Positions 23,683 through 31,274 of a stretch of 51,639 nt of DNA are shown here, piece after piece. Under the pieces are notes generated by a model. The model did not search any database, had not been told where the DNA came from, and worked only from the letters and a program-made list of their open reading frames with translations. The DNA comes from an uncultured Collinsella sp. (GTDB lineage: Bacteria > Actinomycetota > Coriobacteriia > Coriobacteriales > Coriobacteriaceae), in contig CATWSG010000014.1 in the NCBI GenBank assembly GCA_958353395.1, positions 1-51,639 of the forward strand, in the 5' to 3' direction. Numbering within the stretch: position 1 is the first letter of the stretch; every line of letters starts with the position of its first letter. Position numbers and translations under genes: made by a program.

Positions 23683-26480
23683 AAAGCATCGGCGCAGCGC
23701 TTGCAGATATGCGCGTGGCCGTTGTACTCGCCGACGGTGGTGCGATAGTTCCAGCAACGGTCGCAGCACTCGCCCTCGGCTGCCTCGATGGCAACGGAGA
23801 GTTCCTCGCCCTGGGTCAGCTCAACATCGGAGACGATGTAGAACTCGGCCAGGTCGACGGCCTTGTCGCCGGTCAGCAGCGCGTACATCTCGGCGGGAAC
23901 GACCGCCTTGACGCGGACCTGCTGGCTCTTAGTGAAGGTGCCGGCAGAACGGGCATCCTCAAGGGCCTTGGTCACGGCGCTACGGAGCTCGAGCGAAGCC
24001 TCGAGCACGCCCTCAAACTCATTGGCCTCGTCGACCGTGATGGGCGACTTATACCAATCGAGCAGCGCGGCGTACTTCTGGTGATCGACGCAGCCGGCAG
24101 GTGCATAGGCCATAGCCTCATCGACTGTGTAGGACAGGATCGGCTGCAGGTCGCGCATGAGCATCGAGAAGAGCTCGGCCAGCACGGTCTGTGCGCTGCG
24201 GCGCTCGAGCGAGCCGGGCTTGTCGCAGTACAGACGGTCCTTCAGAGCGTCGAGGTACACGTTAGAAAGCTCGGTCACCACGAAGTCGTAGAGCGCACGG
24301 TAGGCGCGCGGGAACTCGTAGCTGGCGTAGGCGTCGTCGACCTCGGCCTGGACCTGGGTCAGACGGGCAACCATGAGCTTGTCGAGCGGCAGCAAGTCGG
24401 CAAAGGCGACGCCGTCGGTCTCGGGCTCAAACTGACCCTCGAGCTCGGAGAGCAGGAAGCGCAGCGTGTTGCGGAAACGGCGATAGGCATCAGACGTACG
24501 AGCGAGAATCTCGTGGTCGATGGAGACGTCGGAGCTGGTGTCGACAGAAGCAACCCACAGACGGATGATGTCGGCGCCCATCTCGTCACAGACCTTGTTG
24601 GGGTCGATGACGTTGCCGAGCGACTTGGACATCTTGCGGCCCTGGCCGTCGAGCGTGAAGCCCTGCGAGACGACCGCCTTGTACGGAGCATGGCCGTTGG
24701 CACCCACCGAGGTGAGCAGCGAGCTCTGGAACCAACCGCGGTGCTGGTCGGATCCCTCGAGGTACACGTCCGCCGGGTACTCAAGCTCGGGGCGATACTC
24801 GCAGACGGCCTTCCAGGACACGCCGGAGTCCCACCACACGTCGAGAATGTCCTTATCGGCCTTGAGGTGATGACCGCCGCACTTGGGGCAAACGCAAGCC
24901 TCGCCTAGGTAGCTCTCGGGAGCGTCGGTGAACCAGGCGTCGGAGCCCTTCTCGTGGAAGAGCTTGATGACGGCGTCGAGCGTGGCGTCGTTCATGACCT
25001 TCTCGCCGCAGTCGGCGCAAGTGTAGCTGGGGATAGGCACGCCCCAGTTGCGCTGGCGGCTGATGCACCAGTCGGGACGCTGCTCGACCATGGCGCCAAT
25101 GCGGTTGGCGGCGTGGGCCGGATACCACTTGACGTTCTCGCGGACCTCTTTGCCAGCCTGCTCACGCAAACCGGTCTTGTCCATCGAGACAAACCACTGG
25201 TCGGTAGCACGGAAAAGCACCGGGTGCTTGCAGCGCCAGCAGTGCGGATAGCTGTGCGTGATCTTCTTCTCGAGGACCAGGGTGCCGCGCTCGCGCAGGA
25301 ACTCGATGATGTGCGGGTTGGCCTCGTCGGTATCCATGCCGCTGAAGGGACCACCGGTGCCAAACTCCTCACCGGTGTAGAACTTGCCGTCGTCATCGAC
25401 CGGCATGCAGATGTCGGTGATGCCCTCCTTGAGGCAGGCGAAGTAGTCATCGACGCCGTGGCCGGGCGAGTTGTGAACGATACCGGTACCGTCATCGACA
25501 CCGACGTAATCGGCCAGCAACGCCACGCCCTCGACACCGTCGAAGATCGGCTGCTTGTAGTGGATGTGGTGGAAGGTCTCGGCGGGAACCACATAGGGCT
25601 TGCCGTCGACCATAACCGGAGTGTACTCCCAGCCAAACTCCTCGCAGCACTTGGGAGCCAGGTCCTCGAGCATGACCTCGGCACGACCATCGTGCTCAAC
25701 GGCGACATAGGCGGCGCCGGGCTTGAGGGAAACGGCCTGGTCGGAGGGGATAGTCCACGGCGTAGTCGTCCAGATGATAAAGTCGACCGGGCCGTCGAAG
25801 TTCTCGAGGCCGGCGGGCTTGGAGGTCATCTCAAAGCGCACGAAGATGGAGGGGCTCGTCTCGTCGGAGTACTCGATCTCGGCCTCGGCCAGCGCGGTGT
25901 GGCAGTGCTTGCACCAGTGAACCGGCTTGTGGCCGCGATAGATCATGCCCTTATCGAACATGGCCTTGAAGACCTCGATGTCGGCGGCATCATGCTGGTG
26001 ATAGAGCGTCAGATAGGGGTTGTCCCAGTCGCCGAGCACGCCCAGACGACGGAAACCAGCCTTCTGAAGCTCGATGTTCTCGACAGCGAACTCATTGCAG
26101 AGCTCACGAATCTTGGCCGTGGAGGTCTGGTTGAACTTCTCGGTGCCGAGCTTCTCCTCGACCTTATGCTCGATCGGCTGGCCATGGCAGTCCCAACCAG
26201 GGACATAGGGAACCTCATAGCCCTGCATCATCCAGTAACGGTTGATCATGTCCTTGGAGATCTTGTTCATGGCGTGGCCGATGTGGATCGGGCCGTTGGC
26301 GTACGGAGGACCGTCGTGCAGCACGAACTTCTTGTGACCCTCGTTCTTCTTCAGAACCTGCTCGTAGACCTTGTTGTCCTGCCAGTCCTTGAGTCGCTTG
26401 GGCTCGGACTTGGAAAGACCGGCACGCATGGGAAAACCGGTCTTGGGCAGATTCATCGTCTGCTTGTACTCGTTTGCCAC
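23679..26480 (-). CDS. ileS: Isoleucyl-tRNA synthetase
   Basis: This class I synthetase charges tRNA-Ile and edits valine. It has 933 residues, the bacterial length. The HIGH motif is at 66-69 (PPYANGPIHIGHAMNK), the KMSKS motif reads GRKMSKSLGN, and the editing domain lies between. The C-terminal zinc finger is CCDRCWNYR plus CKRC, which places it in the bacterial (type 1) group. The start is GTG at 26480: AAAGGGG lies just upstream and the product begins ANEYKQTMNLPKTGFPMR, as in homologues. It is expressed as its own unit behind a T-box leader. Confidence 0.96.
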   Translation of the reverse strand: MANEYKQTMNLPKTGFPMRAGLSKSEPKRLKDWQDNKVYEQVLKKNEGHKKFVLHDGPPYANGPIHIGHAMNKISKDMINRYWMMQGYEVPYVPGWDCHGQPIEHKVEEKLGTEKFNQTSTAKIRELCNEFAVENIELQKAGFRRLGVLGDWDNPYLTLYHQHDAADIEVFKAMFDKGMIYRGHKPVHWCKHCHTALAEAEIEYSDETSPSIFVRFEMTSKPAGLENFDGPVDFIIWTTTPWTIPSDQAVSLKPGAAYVAVEHDGRAEVMLEDLAPKCCEEFGWEYTPVMVDGKPYVVPAETFHHIHYKQPIFDGVEGVALLADYVGVDDGTGIVHNSPGHGVDDYFACLKEGITDICMPVDDDGKFYTGEEFGTGGPFSGMDTDEANPHIIEFLRERGTLVLEKKITHSYPHCWRCKHPVLFRATDQWFVSMDKTGLREQAGKEVRENVKWYPAHAANRIGAMVEQRPDWCISRQRNWGVPIPSYTCADCGEKVMNDATLDAVIKLFHEKGSDAWFTDAPESYLGEACVCPKCGGHHLKADKDILDVWWDSGVSWKAVCEYRPELEYPADVYLEGSDQHRGWFQSSLLTSVGANGHAPYKAVVSQGFTLDGQGRKMSKSLGNVIDPNKVCDEMGADIIRLWVASVDTSSDVSIDHEILARTSDAYRRFRNTLRFLLSELEGQFEPETDGVAFADLLPLDKLMVARLTQVQAEVDDAYASYEFPRAYRALYDFVVTELSNVYLDALKDRLYCDKPGSLERRSAQTVLAELFSMLMRDLQPILSYTVDEAMAYAPAGCVDHQKYAALLDWYKSPITVDEANEFEGVLEASLELRSAVTKALEDARSAGTFTKSQQVRVKAVVPAEMYALLTGDKAVDLAEFYIVSDVELTQGEELSVAIEAAEGECCDRCWNYRTTVGEYNGHAHICKRCADAL

Positions 26481-26523
26481 GGTACCCCTTTCATGTCGTG
26501 GGCGCGCACGCCCGTTGGGCACC

Positions 26524-26822
26524 AAAAAGGCGCCCGTCCCTACAAGCTGGGACGAAGCGCCACAAAACGAGCTGTACGCCCGCAAAAGCTCTTCGCTTAA
26601 CCACCCAGCTTAGATGCCCTCGCCCGCGTCGCCGCGCGCTCGCATCCGTTACTCGGCTGGCCTGTATCGACGACCATCTCGGCGATGTCTACTAAGACGA
26701 GCCTGTGCGGCGCGCCCGTTGGGACCGCAGCTCCGGGGTGATTTTCATCGGTCACATGCACGGGTTCTCAGCGCTCCCCGCTCTCTGTAGCATGCGGACG
26801 GCCGACTACTCGTCCCCATCAA
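26524..26822 (-). promoter_or_regulatory. T-box riboswitch controlling ileS
   Basis: On the minus strand upstream of ileS the T-box parts occur in order. Stem I carries an AGTA element (about 26810-26807) and an AGAGAG run (26786-26781). The specifier loop has isoleucine codon ATC (26742-26740) in GAAAATCACC. The antiterminator pairs GCTGGG (26609-26604) with CCCAGC (26551-26546) and GCGAAG with CTTCGT, enclosing a 7-nt bulge TGGTTAA. The competing terminator (CGTCCC with GGGACG plus a GGCGC/GCGCC base) ends in a T5 run at 26528-26524. Uncharged tRNA-Ile should favour read-through. The bulge has TGGT for the tRNA end but TAA where ACC is usual. Confidence 0.85.
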
Positions 26823-26836
26823 CGCTTATACGGAGT

Positions 26837-26842
26837 ATGCTA
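26837..26842 (-). promoter_or_regulatory. Candidate ileS promoter (extended -10)
   Basis: TAGCAT preceded by TGC forms an extended -10 just upstream of the first T-box stem. The -35 region is a T-run with no clear TTGACA. The rest of the 26843-26966 interval separates ileS from the divergent gldA-like gene and should contain the promoter of the latter, but I cannot identify it. Confidence 0.4.
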
Positions 26843-26966
26843 GCACGTTCCGCGCCGGCGAAAAACCCTCAACACTGGTTTTATACGTTCGAAATTTCTC
26901 GCTATTACAGCCCTTCTCTAGGAGCAAAATACCTGAAAGCACTCTATCGAACGAAAGAAGGCACCC

Positions 26967-28055
26967 ATGCGCACGATTGGAATGAGCGACTACACCGTTG
27001 GCGAAGATTGCTTTACCGAGCTGCCCGCCGCACTGGCGGAGTACGGCGCGAAGAAAGTCGCCATCATTGGCGGAAAGCGAGCCCTGGCTGCAGCGCTGCC
27101 GGGCATCGAGGCGGCGCTTGAAGGTACCGACGTCGAGATTCTGGAGACGCGCGTCTACGGTACCAACAGTACGCGCGCCAATATCGCCAAGGTCGTAAAC
27201 TCCCCCGCCTGCCAGGAAGCCGACGTGCTCATCGCCTGCGGCGGCGGCAAGGCGCTCGACACCGTGAAGACCGCAGCCATCGAGCTCAAGAAGATCGTCT
27301 TTACGGTCCCGACGATCTGTTCCAACTGCTCCGCCGCAACCGCCATTGCCGTCGTGTACAACGACGACGGCTCGCTCGAGGGCTATTCGTACCCCAACCG
27401 ACCGGCGCACATCTTCATCAACCCCAAGATCATCGCCGAGGCACCGGCAGAATACTTCTGGGCCGGCGTGGGCGATGCCCTGTCTAAGCAGCCCGAGGTC
27501 GAGTACGCCACGAGCGCCGACAACTTAGAGCACACCGCCGGTCTTGGCCTGGCACTCGCCCACACCTGCTCCGAGCCGCTGTTTACCTACGGCGTCCAGG
27601 GTCTTGAGGATGTGCGCCAGAACCTGTCGAGCGAGGCTGTCAAGCAGATCGCGCTCGATATCGTGGTCAACACGGGCTACGTCTCCAACCTGACCAACCA
27701 AAACGATTACTACTACAACTCGAGCGTGGCGCATGCGTTCTACAACGCCACGTGCAGCATTCCGCGCGAGGGCTCCTACCTACACGGCGAGGTCGTGAGC
27801 CTTGGCGTGCTGGTGCTGTTTGCCTATACGGGCGATACCGAGAACCTTGAGCGCTACGCCGCCTTTAACAAGCAGATGGGCCTGCCCGTGACGCTTGAGC
27901 AGGTCGGGCTTTCCGAGGCCGATATCCCTGCTCTGTGCGAGTACGCACACGCCACTAACGAGTGGAAGCAGGGCAACCCGAAGCCCTTCACCGACAAGAA
28001 GTTCGCCGCTGCCATCAAGGCCGCCAACGCCTACGGCCACACCCTCCTTGCCTAA
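26967..28055 (+). CDS. gldA: Iron-containing alcohol dehydrogenase, glycerol dehydrogenase-like
   Basis: This 362-residue protein belongs to the group III (iron/zinc) alcohol dehydrogenase family and is closest in pattern to glycerol dehydrogenase, which oxidises glycerol to dihydroxyacetone with NAD. The NAD-binding GGGKALDTVK and the metal ligands are visible: Asp in GVGDALSK, His in SSVAHAFYN and His in YLHGEVVSLG. GAAGG precedes the ATG. It stands alone on the plus strand with no dihydroxyacetone kinase or glycerol uptake gene nearby, so the substrate could be another hydroxyketone or polyol. The symbol is a family-level guess. Confidence 0.75.
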   Translation: MRTIGMSDYTVGEDCFTELPAALAEYGAKKVAIIGGKRALAAALPGIEAALEGTDVEILETRVYGTNSTRANIAKVVNSPACQEADVLIACGGGKALDTVKTAAIELKKIVFTVPTICSNCSAATAIAVVYNDDGSLEGYSYPNRPAHIFINPKIIAEAPAEYFWAGVGDALSKQPEVEYATSADNLEHTAGLGLALAHTCSEPLFTYGVQGLEDVRQNLSSEAVKQIALDIVVNTGYVSNLTNQNDYYYNSSVAHAFYNATCSIPREGSYLHGEVVSLGVLVLFAYTGDTENLERYAAFNKQMGLPVTLEQVGLSEADIPALCEYAHATNEWKQGNPKPFTDKKFAAAIKAANAYGHTLLA

Positions 28056-28060
28056 CCTAC

Positions 28061-28100
28061 CAAAAAGGGACAGGTTTATTTTGGCAGGTTTATCTGGGCA
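28061..28100. repeat. GGGACAGG-type intergenic repeat
   Basis: Just after the gldA-like stop, CAGGTTTAT occurs twice 14 bases apart (28071-28079 and 28085-28093), preceded by AAAAAGGGACAGG. The GGGACAGG core resembles those at 20281-20294 and 31200-31210. Only a short stretch is present and no function is clear. Confidence 0.4.
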
Positions 28101-28141
28101 AAAGCCATTGAACATTTGTTGAAATAGTTTACCTTGCCAGC

Positions 28142-28185
28142 AAAGGGGGCGACCATCCACTCGATGGCCGCCCCCCTTCATTTGC
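28142..28185. terminator. Bidirectional terminator between gldA-like gene and DUF523 gene
   Basis: A GC-rich stem (28145-28157 with 28163-28175, one mismatch) with a 5-nt loop is flanked by A- and T-rich ends. It lies between two convergent genes and can terminate both. Confidence 0.7.
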
Positions 28186-28637
28186 TATTTCAGCATGCTC
28201 GGGTCGAACTCGCTAGCCGGAATCACGCGGTACCCGTGACGCAGCAGCAGATCGACAAAAACACCATTACCCGCTGTGAGGGTACCGCTGAATGTTCCGT
28301 CGTAGATGCGCCCTGCACCACACGAGGGACTGCGGTCCTGCAAGACACACGCGGCGATCTCTTCCGGACCGCCTGCCTGCTCACACATATCGAGCGCACG
28401 TTGAGCGCCCAGGCGGAATTCCCGGACAACGGACACGCCCTCGCAGGTACGGACCTCGCCGTTCACAATCTCGGACGGTTTGCGCGGCGTGGGCAGGCCG
28501 CCAAAGACCTCAGGGCACACCAAGAGGACCTCGGTCCCCGTACGCTCACAGGCCTCGACCAGCTCGCGATGGTAATTATCGAGACCGTTATACTTGCAGC
28601 TCTCGCCCATCAAGCAGGCGCTCACCACGATCTTCAT
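28185..28637 (-). CDS. DUF523 family protein
   Basis: This is a cytosolic protein of 150 residues of the DUF523 (YbbK-like) family, function unknown. Signature segments are VSACLMGESCKYNG at the N-terminus, CPEVFGGLPTPRKPSEI in the middle and LQDRSPSCG late; the conserved cysteines hint at metal or cofactor binding. AGGAGGG six bases before the ATG at 28637 favours this start over the ATG at 28643. Only a strong terminator hairpin separates it from ftsH upstream, so it may depend on read-through. Confidence 0.85.
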   Translation of the reverse strand: MKIVVSACLMGESCKYNGLDNYHRELVEACERTGTEVLLVCPEVFGGLPTPRKPSEIVNGEVRTCEGVSVVREFRLGAQRALDMCEQAGGPEEIAACVLQDRSPSCGAGRIYDGTFSGTLTAGNGVFVDLLLRHGYRVIPASEFDPSMLK

Positions 28638-28657
28638 GTGCATCCCTCCTAAGCAAA

Positions 28658-28692
28658 ACGCCCCATTTGAGATAGGAACTCAAATGGGGCGT
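28658..28692 (-). terminator. Terminator of ftsH
   Basis: A perfect 14-bp stem (28658-28671 with 28679-28692) with a 7-nt loop is followed by TTTTGCTT on the minus strand. It lies 27 bases past the ftsH stop and about 20 bases before the DUF523 start codon. Confidence 0.8.
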
Positions 28693-28718
28693 CGATATTT
28701 ACTGTCCCGAACGCAACG

Positions 28719-30626
28719 CTACTGCTGCTTTGGCATCAGCGGATTCTCGCGCGTGAGGAGATTCATGAACTCCTCGCCCGTGATCGTCTCCTTCTTGTAC
28801 AGATAACGAGCCAGCTCGTGGAGCTTGAACTTGTTTTCCTTCAGGATCTGCAGGGCGCGGTCGTGCGCATCCTCGATCAGCTTGGCGACGATCGCGTCCA
28901 CGCGCTCGGCCGTACCGGGGGCGCAGGTGAGCGACGTGTCCTGGTTAAGGTACGCATTCTGAACGGTACCGAGTGCCATCATGCCAAACTCATCGGACAT
29001 ACCAAAGCGCGTCACCATGTTACGGGCGAGCTTGGTGGCCTGCTCGATATCGTTGGCGGCGCCGGTCGTCATCTCACCAAAGATGAGCTCCTCGGCTGCA
29101 CGGCCACCGCAATAGACGGCGAGCTTGTCCAGGACCTCCTGGCGCGTGGTCAGGAAGCGCTCATCCTCCTCGACCTGCATGGTGTAGCCCAGAGCACCGC
29201 TCGTGCGCGGCACGATGGTGATCTTCGTGACCGGCGCAGAGCCCTTCTGGCGAGCGGCAACGATGGCATGGCCGATTTCGTGGTAGGACACGACCTGCTT
29301 CTCATGGTCGGACAGCACCGTAGACTTACGCTGCTGTCCGGCGATGACGACCTCAACCGACTCCTCAAAATCGTCCTGCGTGGCACGCTTGCGACCCTCG
29401 CGGACGGCTCGCAGGGCGCCCTCGTTGATGATGTTGGCCAGGTCGGCGCCCGAGGCACCGGGCGTGGCGCGGGCAATCGCAGTCAGGTCGATCGGCGGCT
29501 GCGTCTTCACGCTCTTCGCATGCAGCTCGAGGATGTTCTTGCGACCAGTCAGGTCGGGCAGCTCAACGGGGATGCGGCGGTCAAAACGACCGGGGCGCAG
29601 CAGGGCCGGGTCAAGGCTGTCGGGGCGGTTGGTAGCAGCGAGAACGACAATACCCTTATGGTTATCGAAGCCGTCCATCTCGGTCAGTAGCTGGTTGAGC
29701 GTCTGCTCGCGCTCGTCGTTGCCACTAAAGCCGCCGCCATCGCGCTTCTTGCCGATGGTATCGATCTCATCGATAAAGACGATGCACGGGGCCTTTTCCT
29801 TGGCCTGCTTAAACAGATCGCGCACCTTGGCGGCGCCGCGGCCGACGAACATCTCAACAAACTCAGAGCCCGAAATGCTAAAGAACGGCACGCCCGCCTC
29901 GCCGGCAACAGCCTTGGCAAGCAGGGTCTTACCGGTACCCGGAGGGCCAACAAGGAGAGCGCCGCGCGGCAGCTTGGCGCCAATCTCCTCGTAGCGCTGC
30001 GGCTTCTCCAGAAAGTCGACGACCTCCTTGAGGGACTCCTTGGCCTCTTCCTGGCCGGCGACATCCTTAAAGGTCACGCCCACGTCCTTGGAGGCGATCA
30101 CGCGCGCGCCGGACTTGCCCAGTCCACCGCCGCCAAAACCACCGCCGCCAAAGTTCATCGACGGACCGTCATCGCCCATGGCCTTCTTCATGCGGCGGTT
30201 GAGCCACCAGCCGATCAGGAAGAAAATCGCCATGGGAAGAATGAGGGTGAGCAGGTAATAGGTCATCAAACCCGAGTTCTTATCGGGAACGACTGACTCA
30301 AGCGAGGCGCCAGATTCAAGCACGCGATCGGTAAAGCCCGCGTCATTCGGTACACCGGTCGTCTTGTAGGCGATGTTCTCGTCCTCGCCCTTCTTGGTGT
30401 AATAAATCGTGTAATCGTCCGTATTGTACTCGACCTTGTCGACGCTCTTCTTATCGAGCGCTTTGACAAACGTCGAGTAATCGGTCTTCGTAATCTGCTG
30501 CGTGTGACCGATGTTGGGGAACAGAACGGTCGAGAGCACGAGGTAGACGACGAAGGCGATGAGCACGTAGAGGATCATATTCCGTCTACGTTTGTTGTCA
30601 TCCATCTCCATCTGCTTGAACTCCAT
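28719..30626 (-). CDS. ftsH: ATP-dependent zinc metalloprotease FtsH
   Basis: This membrane-anchored AAA+ protease degrades misassembled membrane proteins and selected regulators. The 635 residues include two membrane segments (about 19-35 and 122-141) around an extracytoplasmic domain, then a Gly-rich linker (about 159-170). Walker A is GPPGTGKT (227-234) and Walker B FIDEID (284-289). The second region of homology follows (ATNRPDSLDPALLRPGRFD). The zinc site is HEIGH at 449-453. The start could be ATG at 30626 or an in-frame ATG 15 bases on (GGAG upstream of the latter). It is divergent from cobO, with a 77-base shared upstream region. Confidence 0.95.
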   Translation of the reverse strand: MEFKQMEMDDNKRRRNMILYVLIAFVVYLVLSTVLFPNIGHTQQITKTDYSTFVKALDKKSVDKVEYNTDDYTIYYTKKGEDENIAYKTTGVPNDAGFTDRVLESGASLESVVPDKNSGLMTYYLLTLILPMAIFFLIGWWLNRRMKKAMGDDGPSMNFGGGGFGGGGLGKSGARVIASKDVGVTFKDVAGQEEAKESLKEVVDFLEKPQRYEEIGAKLPRGALLVGPPGTGKTLLAKAVAGEAGVPFFSISGSEFVEMFVGRGAAKVRDLFKQAKEKAPCIVFIDEIDTIGKKRDGGGFSGNDEREQTLNQLLTEMDGFDNHKGIVVLAATNRPDSLDPALLRPGRFDRRIPVELPDLTGRKNILELHAKSVKTQPPIDLTAIARATPGASGADLANIINEGALRAVREGRKRATQDDFEESVEVVIAGQQRKSTVLSDHEKQVVSYHEIGHAIVAARQKGSAPVTKITIVPRTSGALGYTMQVEEDERFLTTRQEVLDKLAVYCGGRAAEELIFGEMTTGAANDIEQATKLARNMVTRFGMSDEFGMMALGTVQNAYLNQDTSLTCAPGTAERVDAIVAKLIEDAHDRALQILKENKFKLHELARYLYKKETITGEEFMNLLTRENPLMPKQQ

Positions 30627-30641
30627 CTACTGGGGTTGATA
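30614..30641 (+). promoter_or_regulatory. Candidate cobO promoter
   Basis: TTGAAC (30614-30619) and GATAAT (30636-30641) with a 16-base spacer lie on the plus strand, about 62 bases before the cobO ATG. The -35 overlaps the first codons of the divergent ftsH gene. Confidence 0.45.
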
Positions 30642-30703
30642 ATGCTATCTAGAATACCCAACCCAGACGGCGATAAACCGACGCCGGACACGAAAGGATA
30701 GAG

Positions 30704-31189
30704 ATGGCATCACTCGAAGTCGGCAAGGTTCAGATCTATACGGGCGACGGCAAGGGCAAAACCACGGCTGCGCTGGGATTGGCGATGCGCGCCACAGGTT
30801 ATGGGCTCGACGTACTCATGCTGCAGTTTGCCAAGAAGCTGCACTGCGCCGAACACGATGCCGCCCCGCGCCTGGGGCTGCGCATTGTACAGGCTGACCG
30901 CGATACGCCCGAGGCTTGCGCCGAGCAGATCATGGAACTTGCACGCGAACAGATCTCACAGGTCGATGTACTCATTCTGGACGAACTCGGCGAGGCCATG
31001 CGCCGCGGCTTTGTGACGCGCGAGGATGTGGAGGGGCTGATCGCGATAAAGCCCGCCACCACGGAGCTCGTGCTCACCGGCCGAGGCCTGCTGCCACTGG
31101 CCGACCTTGCAGACCTAGTAACCGAAATGCGTCCCGTCAAACACTACTTCGACGAAGGCCTCCTAGCCCGCCAAGGCATCGAATACTAA
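30704..31189 (+). CDS. cobO: CobO/BtuR-type corrinoid adenosyltransferase
   Basis: This enzyme transfers the adenosyl group of ATP to cob(I)alamin or a corrinoid precursor, making adenosylcobalamin-type cofactors. The 161-residue protein has the CobA-type P-loop TGDGKGKTT (about 13-21), the LILDELGEAMRRG Walker-B region, ELVLTGRG, and the C-terminal HYFDEGLLARQGIEY typical of the family. It is shorter than CobO of de novo synthesisers (about 200 residues), which fits a salvage role. No other cobalamin gene and no cobalamin riboswitch is visible nearby. AAAGGATAGAG precedes the ATG. Confidence 0.9.
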   Translation: MASLEVGKVQIYTGDGKGKTTAALGLAMRATGYGLDVLMLQFAKKLHCAEHDAAPRLGLRIVQADRDTPEACAEQIMELAREQISQVDVLILDELGEAMRRGFVTREDVEGLIAIKPATTELVLTGRGLLPLADLADLVTEMRPVKHYFDEGLLARQGIEY

Positions 31190-31190
31190 T

Positions 31191-31274
31191 TGATCCGAAG
31201 GGGACGGAGGAAAACGGATCATCAACATCACGACGGAGAGAAATGATCCGTTTTCCTCCGTCCCCTACGGATCA
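31191..31274. terminator. 32-bp inverted repeat between convergent cobO and MATE genes
   Basis: Arms 31191-31222 and 31243-31274 are complementary over 32 bases with one mismatch, around a 20-nt loop. The element fills the space between the two stop codons exactly. It should fold strongly in either transcript and can act as a bidirectional terminator. It contains GGGGACGGAGG and a terminal GGATCA. The length of the repeat is unusual for a simple terminator and suggests a dispersed palindromic element. Confidence 0.7.

Noticed and set aside
24954..26600. 548-codon plus-strand frame opposite ileS and its leader
   Set aside because: It runs through the T-box leader and the ileS start in antisense, has a low-complexity composition rich in Val, Leu, Asp and Gly, and no start signal.
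28071..28093. CRISPR-like repeats
   Set aside because: Only two short copies of nine bases with no regular spacers; nothing in the window resembles a CRISPR array or cas gene.
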